Assembly: GCA_030549335.1 (NCBI GenBank)
Contig: CM060194.1
Location: 36,411,171 to 36,475,170, forward strand
Direction of reading: 5' to 3'
DNA length: 64,000 bases
Origin: Pontederia crassipes
Lineage: Eukaryota; Streptophyta; Magnoliopsida; Commelinales; Pontederiaceae
Part shown: positions 10,934 through 19,929 of the stretch, piece by piece
Numbering within the stretch: the first letter of the stretch is position 1
Layout: the number at the start of each line of letters is the position of its first letter
Translations under genes and position numbers: made by a program
The notes under the pieces: model-generated
Database searches by the model: none
Seen by the model: only the letters and a program-made list of their open reading frames with translations
What the model was told of the DNA's origin: nothing

Positions 10934-12299
10934 ATGGCAAGGATGTTGGGATCGCTTTTCGAGATAGGATCATAAAGGATTTGAAGGATCGAGGATCATA
11001 GGATCGGATCGAAGATCATAGAATCATATCGATGATCGTCCTACTCCATGAATAAAAAAATATTTTAATATAAAATAATATATTTGTCCACAAATGATAT
11101 ATTCATATATAAATTTTCATATTTTCAAACCTAGTATATATTTTTATACCGTATGAAAAATCATATTATTAAAAAACACTAAAATAATATATAATATTTG
11201 ATCTTAATGAAGTATATTATTTTATCAAAATGCAATATAATTCTTAGTATACATGCAATGTAGAATTAGATTCATAACATACCATTAAACTATTACAAGA
11301 TATTAAAATTCATGAAAGTGAGAATAAAATATACAATATATAAAAATAAAATAGCTAATCAAAATTTTAAGGTACTTTATGTTTACTTTTATTTTTTTTT
11401 CAAATAAATAAATTTGTACTAAAATCATAGAATCGGTAGGACCATTATAGATCCTATATTTAAGATCCTCTTTGTAGGATCAAGATTATTTTCTCTGTAG
11501 AGGATTGTAATAAGATTAATGTAAGATCGTACTACCGTATCAAAATCTTGACAACAATGGCTAATGAAATCAGGGAAGTGCGCTAATAGAATCTCTGATG
11601 ATATCAAAGTCAAGAAGACGAAGTATAGACGTAGGTTAAGGTGTAGTCAAACATCATCAACAAATCTTTTAGATTTATGTTTGCATTCTCCTTTTCCATT
11701 CCGGTGAGAGAGGGGGCAACCCCACCCATCCCCCTCTCCCGCAATCACTAGCGAGGTCGCCGGTGGGAGAGGGTCGATGCTACCCTCTATTTCTTAATAT
11801 TTGTATTATTAATTTAGTATTATTTTGTAATAGATTTTTTAATGGTGTGCCACACAGGCAAGAATATAAAAATGATGATACTTGATCAAAATAGCAGTTG
11901 TTGAAATAAAATTAATTAATTATTGGAGGACAATCTCGTTAGAAATTAAAGTTTGAGTACCAAGTTGGGAAAGAAGGTATAGGTCGAGACAACTAAATTT
12001 TACACTACAAGAACTACTAAGATGGAACAAATAATCCAAATAAACTTAATTTCCAACATATCTAAAGTAAAATTCTCACCCTATGAACATTGTTCCAACA
12101 GAAAAGATTATTTAAAAAATTTTCAATCGGAACAAGGTCAACAAAATTGTTATGATGAATTTATTCTAATATTTTAGATCAGTAAGTGTAAATTTACATA
12201 TCAATAAAAAAATATTTTATTTCATTCATAGATTATGGTCCAAGTTCTTGTCTATCTCTTGGAACGAACATAAAAACTTTTAATTTATTTAACATAAAT
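10934..12299. other. AT-rich spacer with a GATC-rich patch
   Basis: No gene seen. Near 10945-11040 and 11420-11550 there are GGATC/GATCC-rich stretches, roughly inverted relative to one another, possibly ends of an old DNA transposon, but no clean terminus or target duplication is present. Confidence 0.4.
11690..11990. repeat. Truncated relative of the 16.2-17.7 kb Pack element
   Basis: A GC-rich palindromic block (11699-11790: CCGGTGAGAGAGG, GAGGTCGCCGGTGGGAGAGG) is followed by an AT-rich stretch and then GGAGGACAATCTCG and AAATTAAAGTTTGAGTACC (about 11925-11961). This is the same order as the right half of the element at 16215-17740 (GGGGACAATGTAG, AAATTAAAGTTGGAGGACC). No left arm is visible. 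Confidence 0.45.
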
Positions 12300-12760
12300 A
12301 AGAAAAAAGTGAAGAAGAAGCTAGAAGAACAACCAAGTGTTAGGAATGGACAAAAAAAGGAGAATATGCCTCATGTGAATTCGAAAACTATTGCATTTAG
12401 AAAAGTATAAGTAGGCAAACTACTATACCATATAAGTCACATCAAAATAGAATGGTAGAAAGGAAACTAGAACACTAATGAATGCGATAAGATGTGAAAA
12501 TTAATAGAGGAGGTGTGGAATGAAAAGAAGCCTGTGTTAAACTATCTCTGATAATGGAGATATAAAACACACATTTGTTTCGAAACAGTTTAGGGGCAAG
12601 CTAGACTTCAGGATGGAAGTGTACATACTTATATAATATAGTAAAAAAGGTCCATGGGCTGTAGATTCATTCACACAGATCAAAAGTCAAGATGTATTTT
12701 TTCTTGATAATGGAAGGGGAATGGAACTGAAAGCAATGAACATTTAATTATTCTAAGGAG
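12300..12760 (+). pseudogene. Ty1/copia integrase-region relic
   Basis: Plus-strand frames recall the C-terminal part of copia integrase and the linker before reverse transcriptase: HQNRMVERKLEH (near 12440), VWNEKKPVLNYL (near 12510), then KLDFRMEVYI and YSKKGPWAVDSFTQIKSQDV plus FFLDNGRGMELKA (about 12600-12738). Stops and frame changes are frequent. It ends at the CACTA insertion at 12772, so the transposon may have landed in this relic. The copia reverse-transcriptase relic at 18.5 kb is on the same strand and may be the other part of the same copy. Confidence 0.65.
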
Positions 12761-12829
12761 TAATGAAGATTCACTACAAGAAAACGACGAATTTGCGATG
12801 GACATTTTTCGAAGGAAATGAATCCTTCT

Positions 12830-14340
12830 CATTTATTGACGACATTGCGATGGATATGAAACTACTTCCGAATTATTGAAGGCCAAAATGGCCTTCGTTA
12901 TTACGTACAAAAAAACCCTCGATAAATTATCAATGGGTATAGCGAATTACCGAAGGATTTACATCCGTCGGTAATTTCGAAGGAAACACCCATCGGTAAT
13001 TGTATTTATAACAGTATATATGTAATATAATAGAAATATATATTCAGTATTTTATTATAAAATTATTATTTCATTTACCGAAAATAGTGCCTTCGCAATT
13101 ACCGAAGGATTTGAGATCCGTCGGTAATTTCGAAGGACATTACCCGTCAATAATTACCGAAGAAAAATGCCTTCGAAATTATCGAAGGATTTGCATCCAT
13201 CGGTAATTTTGAATGCATTATCCTTCGGTAATATATATAATAATATTATTATTAAACATTAATAATGGTATATGTATTGATATTAATTATATATATCCTT
13301 CTATATAATTCATTAGTAATATTATGTTATATTAAAAATATTTTATGAAAATGGAATAATGAGACGTGTTATATTATAATATATATATATATATTATAAA
13401 TATTATAATTACATTAATAATATACTATTTTATTTACCGAAGGATGGTGCCTTCACAATTATCGAAGGATTTAGCATCCGTCGGTAATTTCGAAGGACAT
13501 TACCCGTCGATAATTATGAAGGGTATTACCCATCGGTAATTTCGAGGACATTACCCATCGATAATCGTGAAGGACATTACTCGTCGGTAATTACTGAAGG
13601 ATTTGCATCCATTAATAATTTCTAAAGTATTATCCTTCGGTAATATATATAACAATATTATTATTAAACATTAATAATAATATATGTATTGATATTAATT
13701 ATATATATCCTTCTATATAATTACAGTCATAATATTTATTAATGCATTAAGAAAAAAGTATATAAAAAGATAGACATGAATTATAAAAAGTGATAATGAA
13801 TAATATTATTTTAATTACCGACGGATATTTTCCTTCGCAATTACCGACGGATATTATATCCTTCGGTAATTTCGAAGGAGCTTTCCTCCGGTAATTGAAA
13901 TAACAAATTATTATTAATGTTTATAATATAATACATATCTCTTCCATTTATTAAAATATTCATAAATATAATATGATATTATTCATGTTTATATTCATAT
14001 ATATTAATTCATATAATATTATTATTATTAATATTAGGTTTTAATATGATATTATTTTAATTACTGACGGGTATTTTCCTTCGAAATTATCGACGAATTT
14101 TAAAGCCTTCGGTAATTTTGACGAAGCTTTCCTTCGGTAATTAAATATATTAATAATATATTATTATTTTATTTATAGAAGGATAGTGTCGGCGCAACTA
14201 GCGAAGGATTTAAAATCTGTCGATAATTTTAAAGGACATTACTCGTCGGTATTTATCAAAAGATAATGCCTTCGAAATTACCGAAGGATTAACATCCGTC
14301 CGTCGGTACTTTCGAAGGAAATACCCGTCGGTAATTAAAA
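12830..14340. repeat. CACTA subterminal repeat array
   Basis: A unit built from ACCGAAGGATTTGCATCCGT, then CGGTAATTTCGAAGGA and ATTACCCGTCGGTAAT, recurs in clusters near 12,930-13,000, 13,080-13,220, 13,440-13,640, 13,820-13,900, 14,060-14,140 and 14,180-14,340. Between clusters lies AT-rich DNA with repeated ATTATTATTAAACATTAATAA blocks. The clusters are internally self-complementary (CCGAAGGAT against ATCCTTCGG). Confidence 0.85.
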
Positions 14341-14579
14341 TAGTATCATTTATTATCAATATATCTAGATATATATTAGTATAATTTATTATCAATATAA
14401 TATGATATTATTAATGTTTCTAATTAGATATATTAATATGTTAATATATATATTATTATAATGTTTAATAAAAAAATTCTTATATAAATAATGATATATT
14501 ATTACCGGCAGATACTGCCATCAGATGTCATATCCTTCACTAATTTGGAAAGATATATCCGACGCTAACTCAAATATTT

Positions 14580-14745
14580 TCCCGCCTACTTTCCCCCCTC
14601 CACCTTCTCCTTCCCGCGTCCCCTCTCTTCTTATAATTATACCCCTCCTCCTAATCCACCTTCTACTTCTCCTCCCTCTCTTTCTCTCCTCCTCTCTCTC
14701 TCTCCCCCAAGGCGGTGACAGGCGACGACTCCCGTGATGATTCCG
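14580..14745. other. Pyrimidine-rich block inside the CACTA element
   Basis: A C/T-rich stretch (CTTCTCCTCCCTCTCT and similar words) like a plant 5' leader precedes the GC-rich minisatellite. It may be captured host DNA or simple sequence. I see no identifiable coding exon. Confidence 0.4.
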
Positions 14746-14754
14746 GCCGCTCTC

Positions 14755-15090
14755 CTCCACTCCGATTGTCGGATCCGGTGCTCGGGCGCCGAATCCAGCG
14801 CTCGGTCTACCGGATCCGCGCCCAAGCGCCGGATCCGACGCTTGGGTGTGGATCCCGCACTCGGGCAGCCGGATTCAGCATTGGGGTGGCCGGATTCGAC
14901 ACTAGGGCGGCTGGATCCGATGCTCGGGCGGCCGGATCCGACGCTCGGGAGGCCGGATCCGTCACTCGGGCAGCCGGATCTGACGCTGGGGCGGCTGGAT
15001 CCGGCGCTGGGGCGGCGTGGATCTGACGCTCAGGCGTGGATCCGACGCTCGGGCGTGGATACAGTGCTCGGGCAGCCGGATCCGGTGATC
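14755..15090. repeat. 21-bp GC-rich minisatellite (GGATCCGACGCTCGGGCGGC type)
   Basis: Tandem units of about 21 bp begin GGATCCG and contain GCTCGGGCGGCC; units between 14,920 and 15,030 are nearly regular. Because 21 is a multiple of three, frames stay open and encode GSDARAA-like repeats (14715-15026 and 14734-15228). I regard those frames as a consequence of the period, with no sign of a gene. A shorter second block lies at 15,395-15,490. Confidence 0.85.
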
Positions 15091-15169
15091 ACTCTCTCTC
15101 TCTCTATCTCGATTCCAGCCGCCCACGTCGGATCGGCTGCTAGCGCCGATCCAGTAGCCGGCGGCCTAT

Positions 15170-15745
15170 TTTTTAATTTTTTTAACTTTTCGACGGACAT
15201 ATTCGTCGGTGCTATGATGGAAGAATGACCCGAAGCCTTCGATAGGAGAACGCCGCCGAAGCCTTCGGGTTGCACTCGCTGAAGCCTTCGATGGATTTCA
15301 CCCGTCGAAGGTTTCGACGGGTATTCGTCCGTCGAAATTATCGACTGGTTCTCCCATCGAAAATTGTGGAAACTTGCGAAGGGGGCATTGGGGCGCGGAT
15401 CCCACGCTCGGGCGGCTAGATCCGGCATTGGGGCGGCCGGATCCAACAGTGGGGCAACCAGATCCGACACTCAGGCGCAGATCCGGCGCTCGCTCTCTCT
15501 CTACTGCTAGCGCAGATCCAGTAATCGACGGCCGATTTTTTTAATTTTTTTAACTTTTTGACGGACGTATCCATCGGTGCTGTGATGGAAGAACGACCGC
15601 CAAAGCCTTCGATAGGAGAACGCCGCCGAAGCCTTCGATGGGTTGCACCCGCCGAAGCCACCCGTCGAAGGTTTCGACGGGTATTCGTCTGTCGGAGTTA
15701 TCGACAGGTTCTTCCGTCGAAAATCATGGAAACTTGCGAAGGGGC
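15170..15745. repeat. Direct duplication inside the CACTA element, about 365-bp spacing
   Basis: The segment 15170-15390 (GACGGACATATTCGTCGGTG, then GATGGAAGAATGACC, GATAGGAGAACGCCGCCGAA, GTCGAAGGTTTCGACGGGTA) is repeated with few changes at 15535-15745. The GGATCC-type minisatellite precedes each copy, so the duplicated unit probably includes both parts. Confidence 0.8.
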
Positions 15746-16419
15746 TGGCACTTCTCCCTCCGGCCTAGGCCGGAACCGACAACCAAATTAGGACCTCCCA
15801 ATGGCAAAATCCATCGGAAGTCCTAAAGGATGACCATTCCTTCGGAACTTCTGATGGATTTTAGCCTTCAAAATTTTTAAAAGCCATTTTTTCATCATAA
15901 ACGCCCGTCAAAATCTTCAAAGCGATGTTTGAGGACTGTCAAAATTTTTTTGCGATGACAAAATTTTCAACTAACCCCTATCCGTCGAAAAATCCGTCGC
16001 AAAGACATATTTGAGACGGATTTCGAAGGTTATGCGATGGATTGATCTGTCGCAAAATTGCAATATTGTTGTAGTGATTATTTCAAACAGGACACATTGA
16101 ATTATGATCTAACAGTGGCAAATAGAATTGTAATCTAGGATATTGTTCGCTTCGGGCACTGACCCACACTATTTCATCAAAATGTGTCATATCAAGTCAA
16201 GTCCATGCTACAATTGGGATAACTACCCGATCCCCTAACTTCAATTTATAATTGAAATGTCTTCAACCTTTGATTTTCTTGCACGTGTTGTCCTCCTAAT
16301 CGGCAATTGTCTGTTCTTTGGTTACGCTACTAACATGGAACAACAAAAATGATAAAATAATATAATAAAAATATAAAGATTAGCAACCATGAGATTGTTG
16401 CCTCTTCGCCGGAGCAGAG

Positions 16420-16675
16420 TATGGGGCCCAGTGCCCCTTCCCCTCTCCTCTTTGGCACTGGAGGCGAGAGGGAAGGGGTGCCAACCTCGTGCAAGCTCGC
16501 CAGTGAATTCACAAGGGAGAGCATCCCCCCCTCCCCTTTTCCTTTACAGCCGGTGAGGAAGAAAAAGGGGGGTGCCAGCCCCCTTGTGCGAGCTCACACA
16601 GGGGCACTGACGCCACCCTTTTCTCCTTTGTAGATGGCGAGGAAGAAAAGGGGGGCGCTGGCCCCCCTTCCCATA
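16420..16675. repeat. GC-rich palindromic blocks (AAAAGGGGGGTGCCAGCCCC type)
   Basis: The unit CCGGTGAGGAAGAAAAAGGG, then GGGTGCCAGCCCCC and TGTGCGAGCTCAC, occurs at about 16540-16600 and 16625-16670, with a variant at 16430-16500. Two more copies lie on the other side of the TTL fragments (17425-17480 and 17485-17535). Internal complementarity (GGGGG and CCCCC arms around TGCCAG) would form short hairpins. Confidence 0.6.
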
Positions 16676-17430
16676 GGGAAGCTGATGCTGCAATTACTGT
16701 TGGTACAAATTCTTGTCAAATGATATTAAAGATAAATCTTGATTCTTTTGTTTGCTCATTTGTCTTCTCTTGGGTTGAAATTGTATTCAAGTTATTTTAC
16801 AGGTTCTAATTTGGATTTACAACTTGTTGTATTGAGAGTAGAAGCTCTCCTTCATCTCCATCGACTTGATGAGGTTGATTCAGTTCTATCAAGCTTTATT
16901 AGATGTGAGAATCCATCTCCATCAGTTACTAATTTCATTAATATGCTTCCTACTTCCTATTTCTACATCGTTTGAGCACAACTTGATATGGAATTGGGGA
17001 GGTGAGCTCAACATTTTGATATTATGCAAAAGCAATATTGAACAACATCCTAGAAGATGAGAATTGATAATGGAAATTTTACAAGTTTGATATGCAGACA
17101 GCAGTTGAAAACACTAGGCAGGCAGATTTTAGAAATATGGAAGTTATGATGGCAATGAACAATGTTAAGTCGGTGGCAAGGGCCCCAGTTGAAGGAAATG
17201 AGTTTTACAAGTGGGAAATTTTGCTGAGGCTTGTGCAGCTTATGGAAAAGGACTGAAGTATGATACTTCAAAATCAGTTCTCTTGTGCAATAGAGTTGCT
17301 CGTCGATCTAATCTTGGACAGTATGATCCTTTTCTCTCTCGTGTGTTATGATCCTTCAAACTCAGTTCTTTTGCGCAATAGAGCTGCTTGTCGATTTAAT
17401 CTTGGAAAGTACGATCCTTTTCTCCCTTGC
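16675..17430 (+). pseudogene. Captured TTL (TPR thioredoxin-like) gene fragments
   Basis: TTL proteins of plants carry tetratricopeptide repeats and a C-terminal thioredoxin-like domain and act in stress and hormone responses. Plus-strand frames show READAAITVGTNSCQM (16675), then VLRVEALLHLHRLDEVDSVL (about 16825), AQLDMELGR (about 16977), and TAVENTRQADFRNMEVMMAM followed by NNVKSVARA (about 17101-17187). A TPR stretch with EGNEFYK and AYGKGLKYDTSKSVLLCNR ends near 17330. The last part, YDPSNSVLLRNRAACRFNLG, is then repeated in tandem (17348-17415). A likely acceptor site (TTTTACAG, 16794-16801) suggests capture from genomic DNA, introns included. There are stops and frameshifts, and no thioredoxin-like domain. 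Confidence 0.75.
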
Positions 17431-18133
17431 CACGCACGAGGGAGAAAAGGGGGTGCCGGCCCCTTGCACGGACTCACTTTTCTCCTTCGCAGTCGGCGAG
17501 GAAAAAAGGGAGGTGTCGGCTCCCCTGTATGAGCTCGCTGATGCGAGACAAATTTATTTTATTTTTTATTATATTTTATTGCATCACGTCAACATTATAA
17601 TTGGGGAACTGACTACTAGTGATCAAGAGGTCGAAGCATGCAAGAAAAATAAAGTTAGGGGACAATGTAGTTATAAATTAAAGTTGGAGGACCGTTGAAA
17701 TATTGATCCAAAGTTGAGGGACGATTCATGTAATTTACCCACAATATATATTTAACATTTCTCCCATGTCTTATGCATATAGGATTAATTCAAGGCATGC
17801 CTATTGCATCTTTTTCCTCTTAAAGGATTCAATGTCCTCACACCCCACTATGTAATACCACATGAATATTTTCAACCAACGCCTGATATTACCCGCTCTA
17901 GACCTTGTCCAACATGATTTCATCAGAATGCGTAATTCAGTATCAAAGTAGTGCAATAGCTCATTGTCCCTTGGGGCCTTTGTGCTCGGTATGATATTGT
18001 TTGCCTCATCCCCTTGGGCTCATAGTTTTTTAATGTGTCACATCTGATTAAAGTCATGATTTCATATATGCTCAACATCTCTCACATGAATTATATTTGT
18101 GAGATTAATTCAAGGCATGCATCTTGTATCCTA

Positions 18134-18155
18134 CCCCCCCCCCCCCCCCCCCCCC
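18134..18155. repeat. Run of 22 cytosines
   Basis: An unbroken C22 (G22 on minus) in the second unit of the tandem repeat. The other units have a CTTTTTCC-like sequence at the same place. The exact length is prone to assembly or polymerase error. Confidence 0.9.
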
Positions 18156-18529
18156 GTAGGGGACTCAATGTCGTCACCAAGTGATCTTACACCACCATGC
18201 ATAGAAGTCCACGCGGAATGACTCTAATACCACATGTAACATTCTCGATCAACACGTGATATTGTCTGCTTTAGGTCTTGGCCCACACAATTTTACTAAA
18301 ATGCATCACACCTGCTCGAGGTTATGTTCTCGTGTATACCCAATCCAACATATCTCTCTCATGACTTATGCATGTGAGACCAATCCAAGTCGAGAGAGAT
18401 ATTGTGTATATATGAAAGGACAGAGCCATCTTGAAGTTAGGTGGGTCTTTATTGAGTTGAAATCATGAACGACCATCGTAACTGACGAAATGGATTTAAT
18501 AAATTAGAATGGAATATGAATGCTATGTG

Positions 18530-19920
18530 ATTCGTCAACTAATAGACAATCGAGAAGGTGCAAATGGGTATTTAAAAGAAAATATCGAGTTGATGTTATG
18601 TTTATAGGAACAAAGTAAGATTAGTTACTAAGATCATACTCAACAAGTCAGAATAAACTTTCAAAAAATCCATTCTCTTGTGTCTAAGTTTGCATCTATA
18701 GAACAATTTTAGTGATAGTGGAATATATCAATTTAAAATTATTCCAAATGAATATCGACTTCTCTACATGATGAGTTGTCGAAGATGTTTATATACAACA
18801 ACATGAAGTGTTTCAAGTTAAGGGTTAGGAGAATAACTTATATAAGTTGAAGAAATCATTATATGAGCTAAATAAATTTCGCAGCAATGATACCTTAAGT
18901 TTCATAAAATAATAGTCCCATTTAGTTTTAAAAAAAATTGGACCACTATGTGTACATCAAAAAGAGTGAGAATAATTTTATGATATTATCACTCCAATTT
19001 GATAATATCTTGCTCAGCGAAAATAATGTAATACTGCTAAATGAAATTAACGATAGGTTCAAGAAGGAATTTGAAATAAAGGACATGGGAAATTCATCTT
19101 ATGTTATAGGAATTTCGATTATTCATGGCACAAGCCCATGGACATTGAGATTAAGTTAGGAACAACATATCAATAATATATTGAGAAGGTGCATAATACA
19201 AAACTACATACCAACACTGACGTCACTTGTTATTCGAAAAGATTTAGTAAAAGTCAATGTCTCAATGCAAGGTAGGAACCTTTAAAGGAGACCCATGCTC
19301 GAGCGTCAGGTGCTTTGGTGCATGCAAATTTTTGTACAAGACCTGATTTAGTTTAGACAATACGTCTGATTAGTAGATATCAAAGTAATCTTGAAAGACC
19401 CATCGAGAAACCATTAAAAGTATTCCTAGATATTTGAAAGATGTAGTACAATTAGAATTAGCATATCAAGCGAACTCATTAGAACCAATAGGATATTCGG
19501 ATGCAAATTTTGGTACCAACATGGATAACAAAAAATTCACATAGGGTCATTTTGTTTATGTTGAGTGGTCTAGCTATTTATTAAGTAGAAAGAAACATGA
19601 GTATATAATTAGACACATAAGAAGCCGAGTACATTACTTGTAGCATGGTAGTCATCCATGGTGTATTGCTCGAATATTTTCTTATGATATTGGGATCATT
19701 GCCAATGTATTATGATAATCAAACTGGAATAAGCTAGATAAATACTAGAGCAAACAATTTCAAAGGATGTCATATTAAGATGCAATATCACCATATACAT
19801 AGCATAGTGAAAAGAAAAGAAAAAGTGGTCATGACTTACATGCCTACAAAAGATAATGTTAATTCTCTTACAAAAAGTATTCCAGGTGAAATATTCATCA
19901 AACATATTAGTTTGATATGA
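18530..19920 (+). pseudogene. Ty1/copia reverse transcriptase and RNase H relic
   Basis: In order on the plus strand: RRCKWVFKRK (about 18555), KLKKSLYELNKF (about 18850), DHYVYIKKSENNF (18941), DNILLSENN (about 19000), FEIKDMGNSSYVIGISI (about 19066-19120), SQCLNARWEPLKETH (about 19257), GALVHANFCTRPDL (about 19310-19350), ISRYQSNLERP (about 19370), AEYITCSMVVIHGVLLEYF (about 19625-19680), and MPTKDNVNSLTKSIP (about 19840). The catalytic Asp-Asp of YVDD reads as FDN, and stops and frame changes are common. It resembles TNT1-type copia elements. The strand matches the integrase relic at 12.3-12.8 kb. Confidence 0.85.
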
Positions 19921-19929
19921 CTTGAAAAT

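Larger units (their letters stand above)
12772..16076. mobile_element. Complete non-autonomous CACTA element
   Basis: The left terminus is CACTACAAGAAAACGACG and the right terminus ends TTGTTGTAGTG, giving imperfect inverted termini that share CACTACAA. Both ends are flanked by ATT (12769-12771 and 16077-16079), the 3-bp duplication expected for CACTA insertion. Length is 3,305 bp. The left 1.5 kb and the last 200 bp hold many CGAAGGA/TCCGTCGGTAAT-type subterminal repeats. No transposase domain is encoded, so movement would need enzyme from elsewhere. The GC-rich centre (14.57-15.75 kb) contains minisatellite and duplicated DNA. Confidence 0.93.
16215..17740 (+). mobile_element. Pack-type TIR element carrying TTL gene fragments
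   Basis: The outer ends are inverted. The left starts TGGGATAACTACCCGATCCC; the right, reverse complemented, starts GGGTAAATTACATGAATCG and then TCCCTCAACTTT. Inverted similarity continues for about 150 bp (CAATTTATAATTGAA and TTTTCTTGCACG on the left; TTAATTTATAACTACA and TTTTTCTTGCATG on the right, complemented), ending in AT-rich DNA at about 16375 and 17565. ACAAT stands on both sides (16210-16214, 17741-17745), a short possible target duplication. The interior holds parts of a TTL gene plus GC-rich palindromic blocks. No transposase is seen. A MULE-type origin is likely but unproven, since MULEs usually make 9-bp duplications. Confidence 0.65.
16080..18420 (+). repeat. Tandem non-coding plant repeat, about 2.5 units, interrupted
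   Basis: Units of roughly 370 bp contain GATATTGTCTGCTTTAGG-like words (16140, 17889, 17992, 18259), GATTAATTCAAGGCATGC (17785, 18101) and TAATACCACATG (17851, 18223). The first unit is split by the Pack element at 16215-17740: its halves rejoin to match the later units. It resembles a widespread plant non-coding repeat with a conserved GATATTGTCCGCTTTGG phrase, which I know by pattern only. Confidence 0.6.

Noticed and set aside
12830-14340. CRISPR-like or satellite array
   Set aside because: Repeats are subterminal motifs of a CACTA element whose termini and target duplication are clear.
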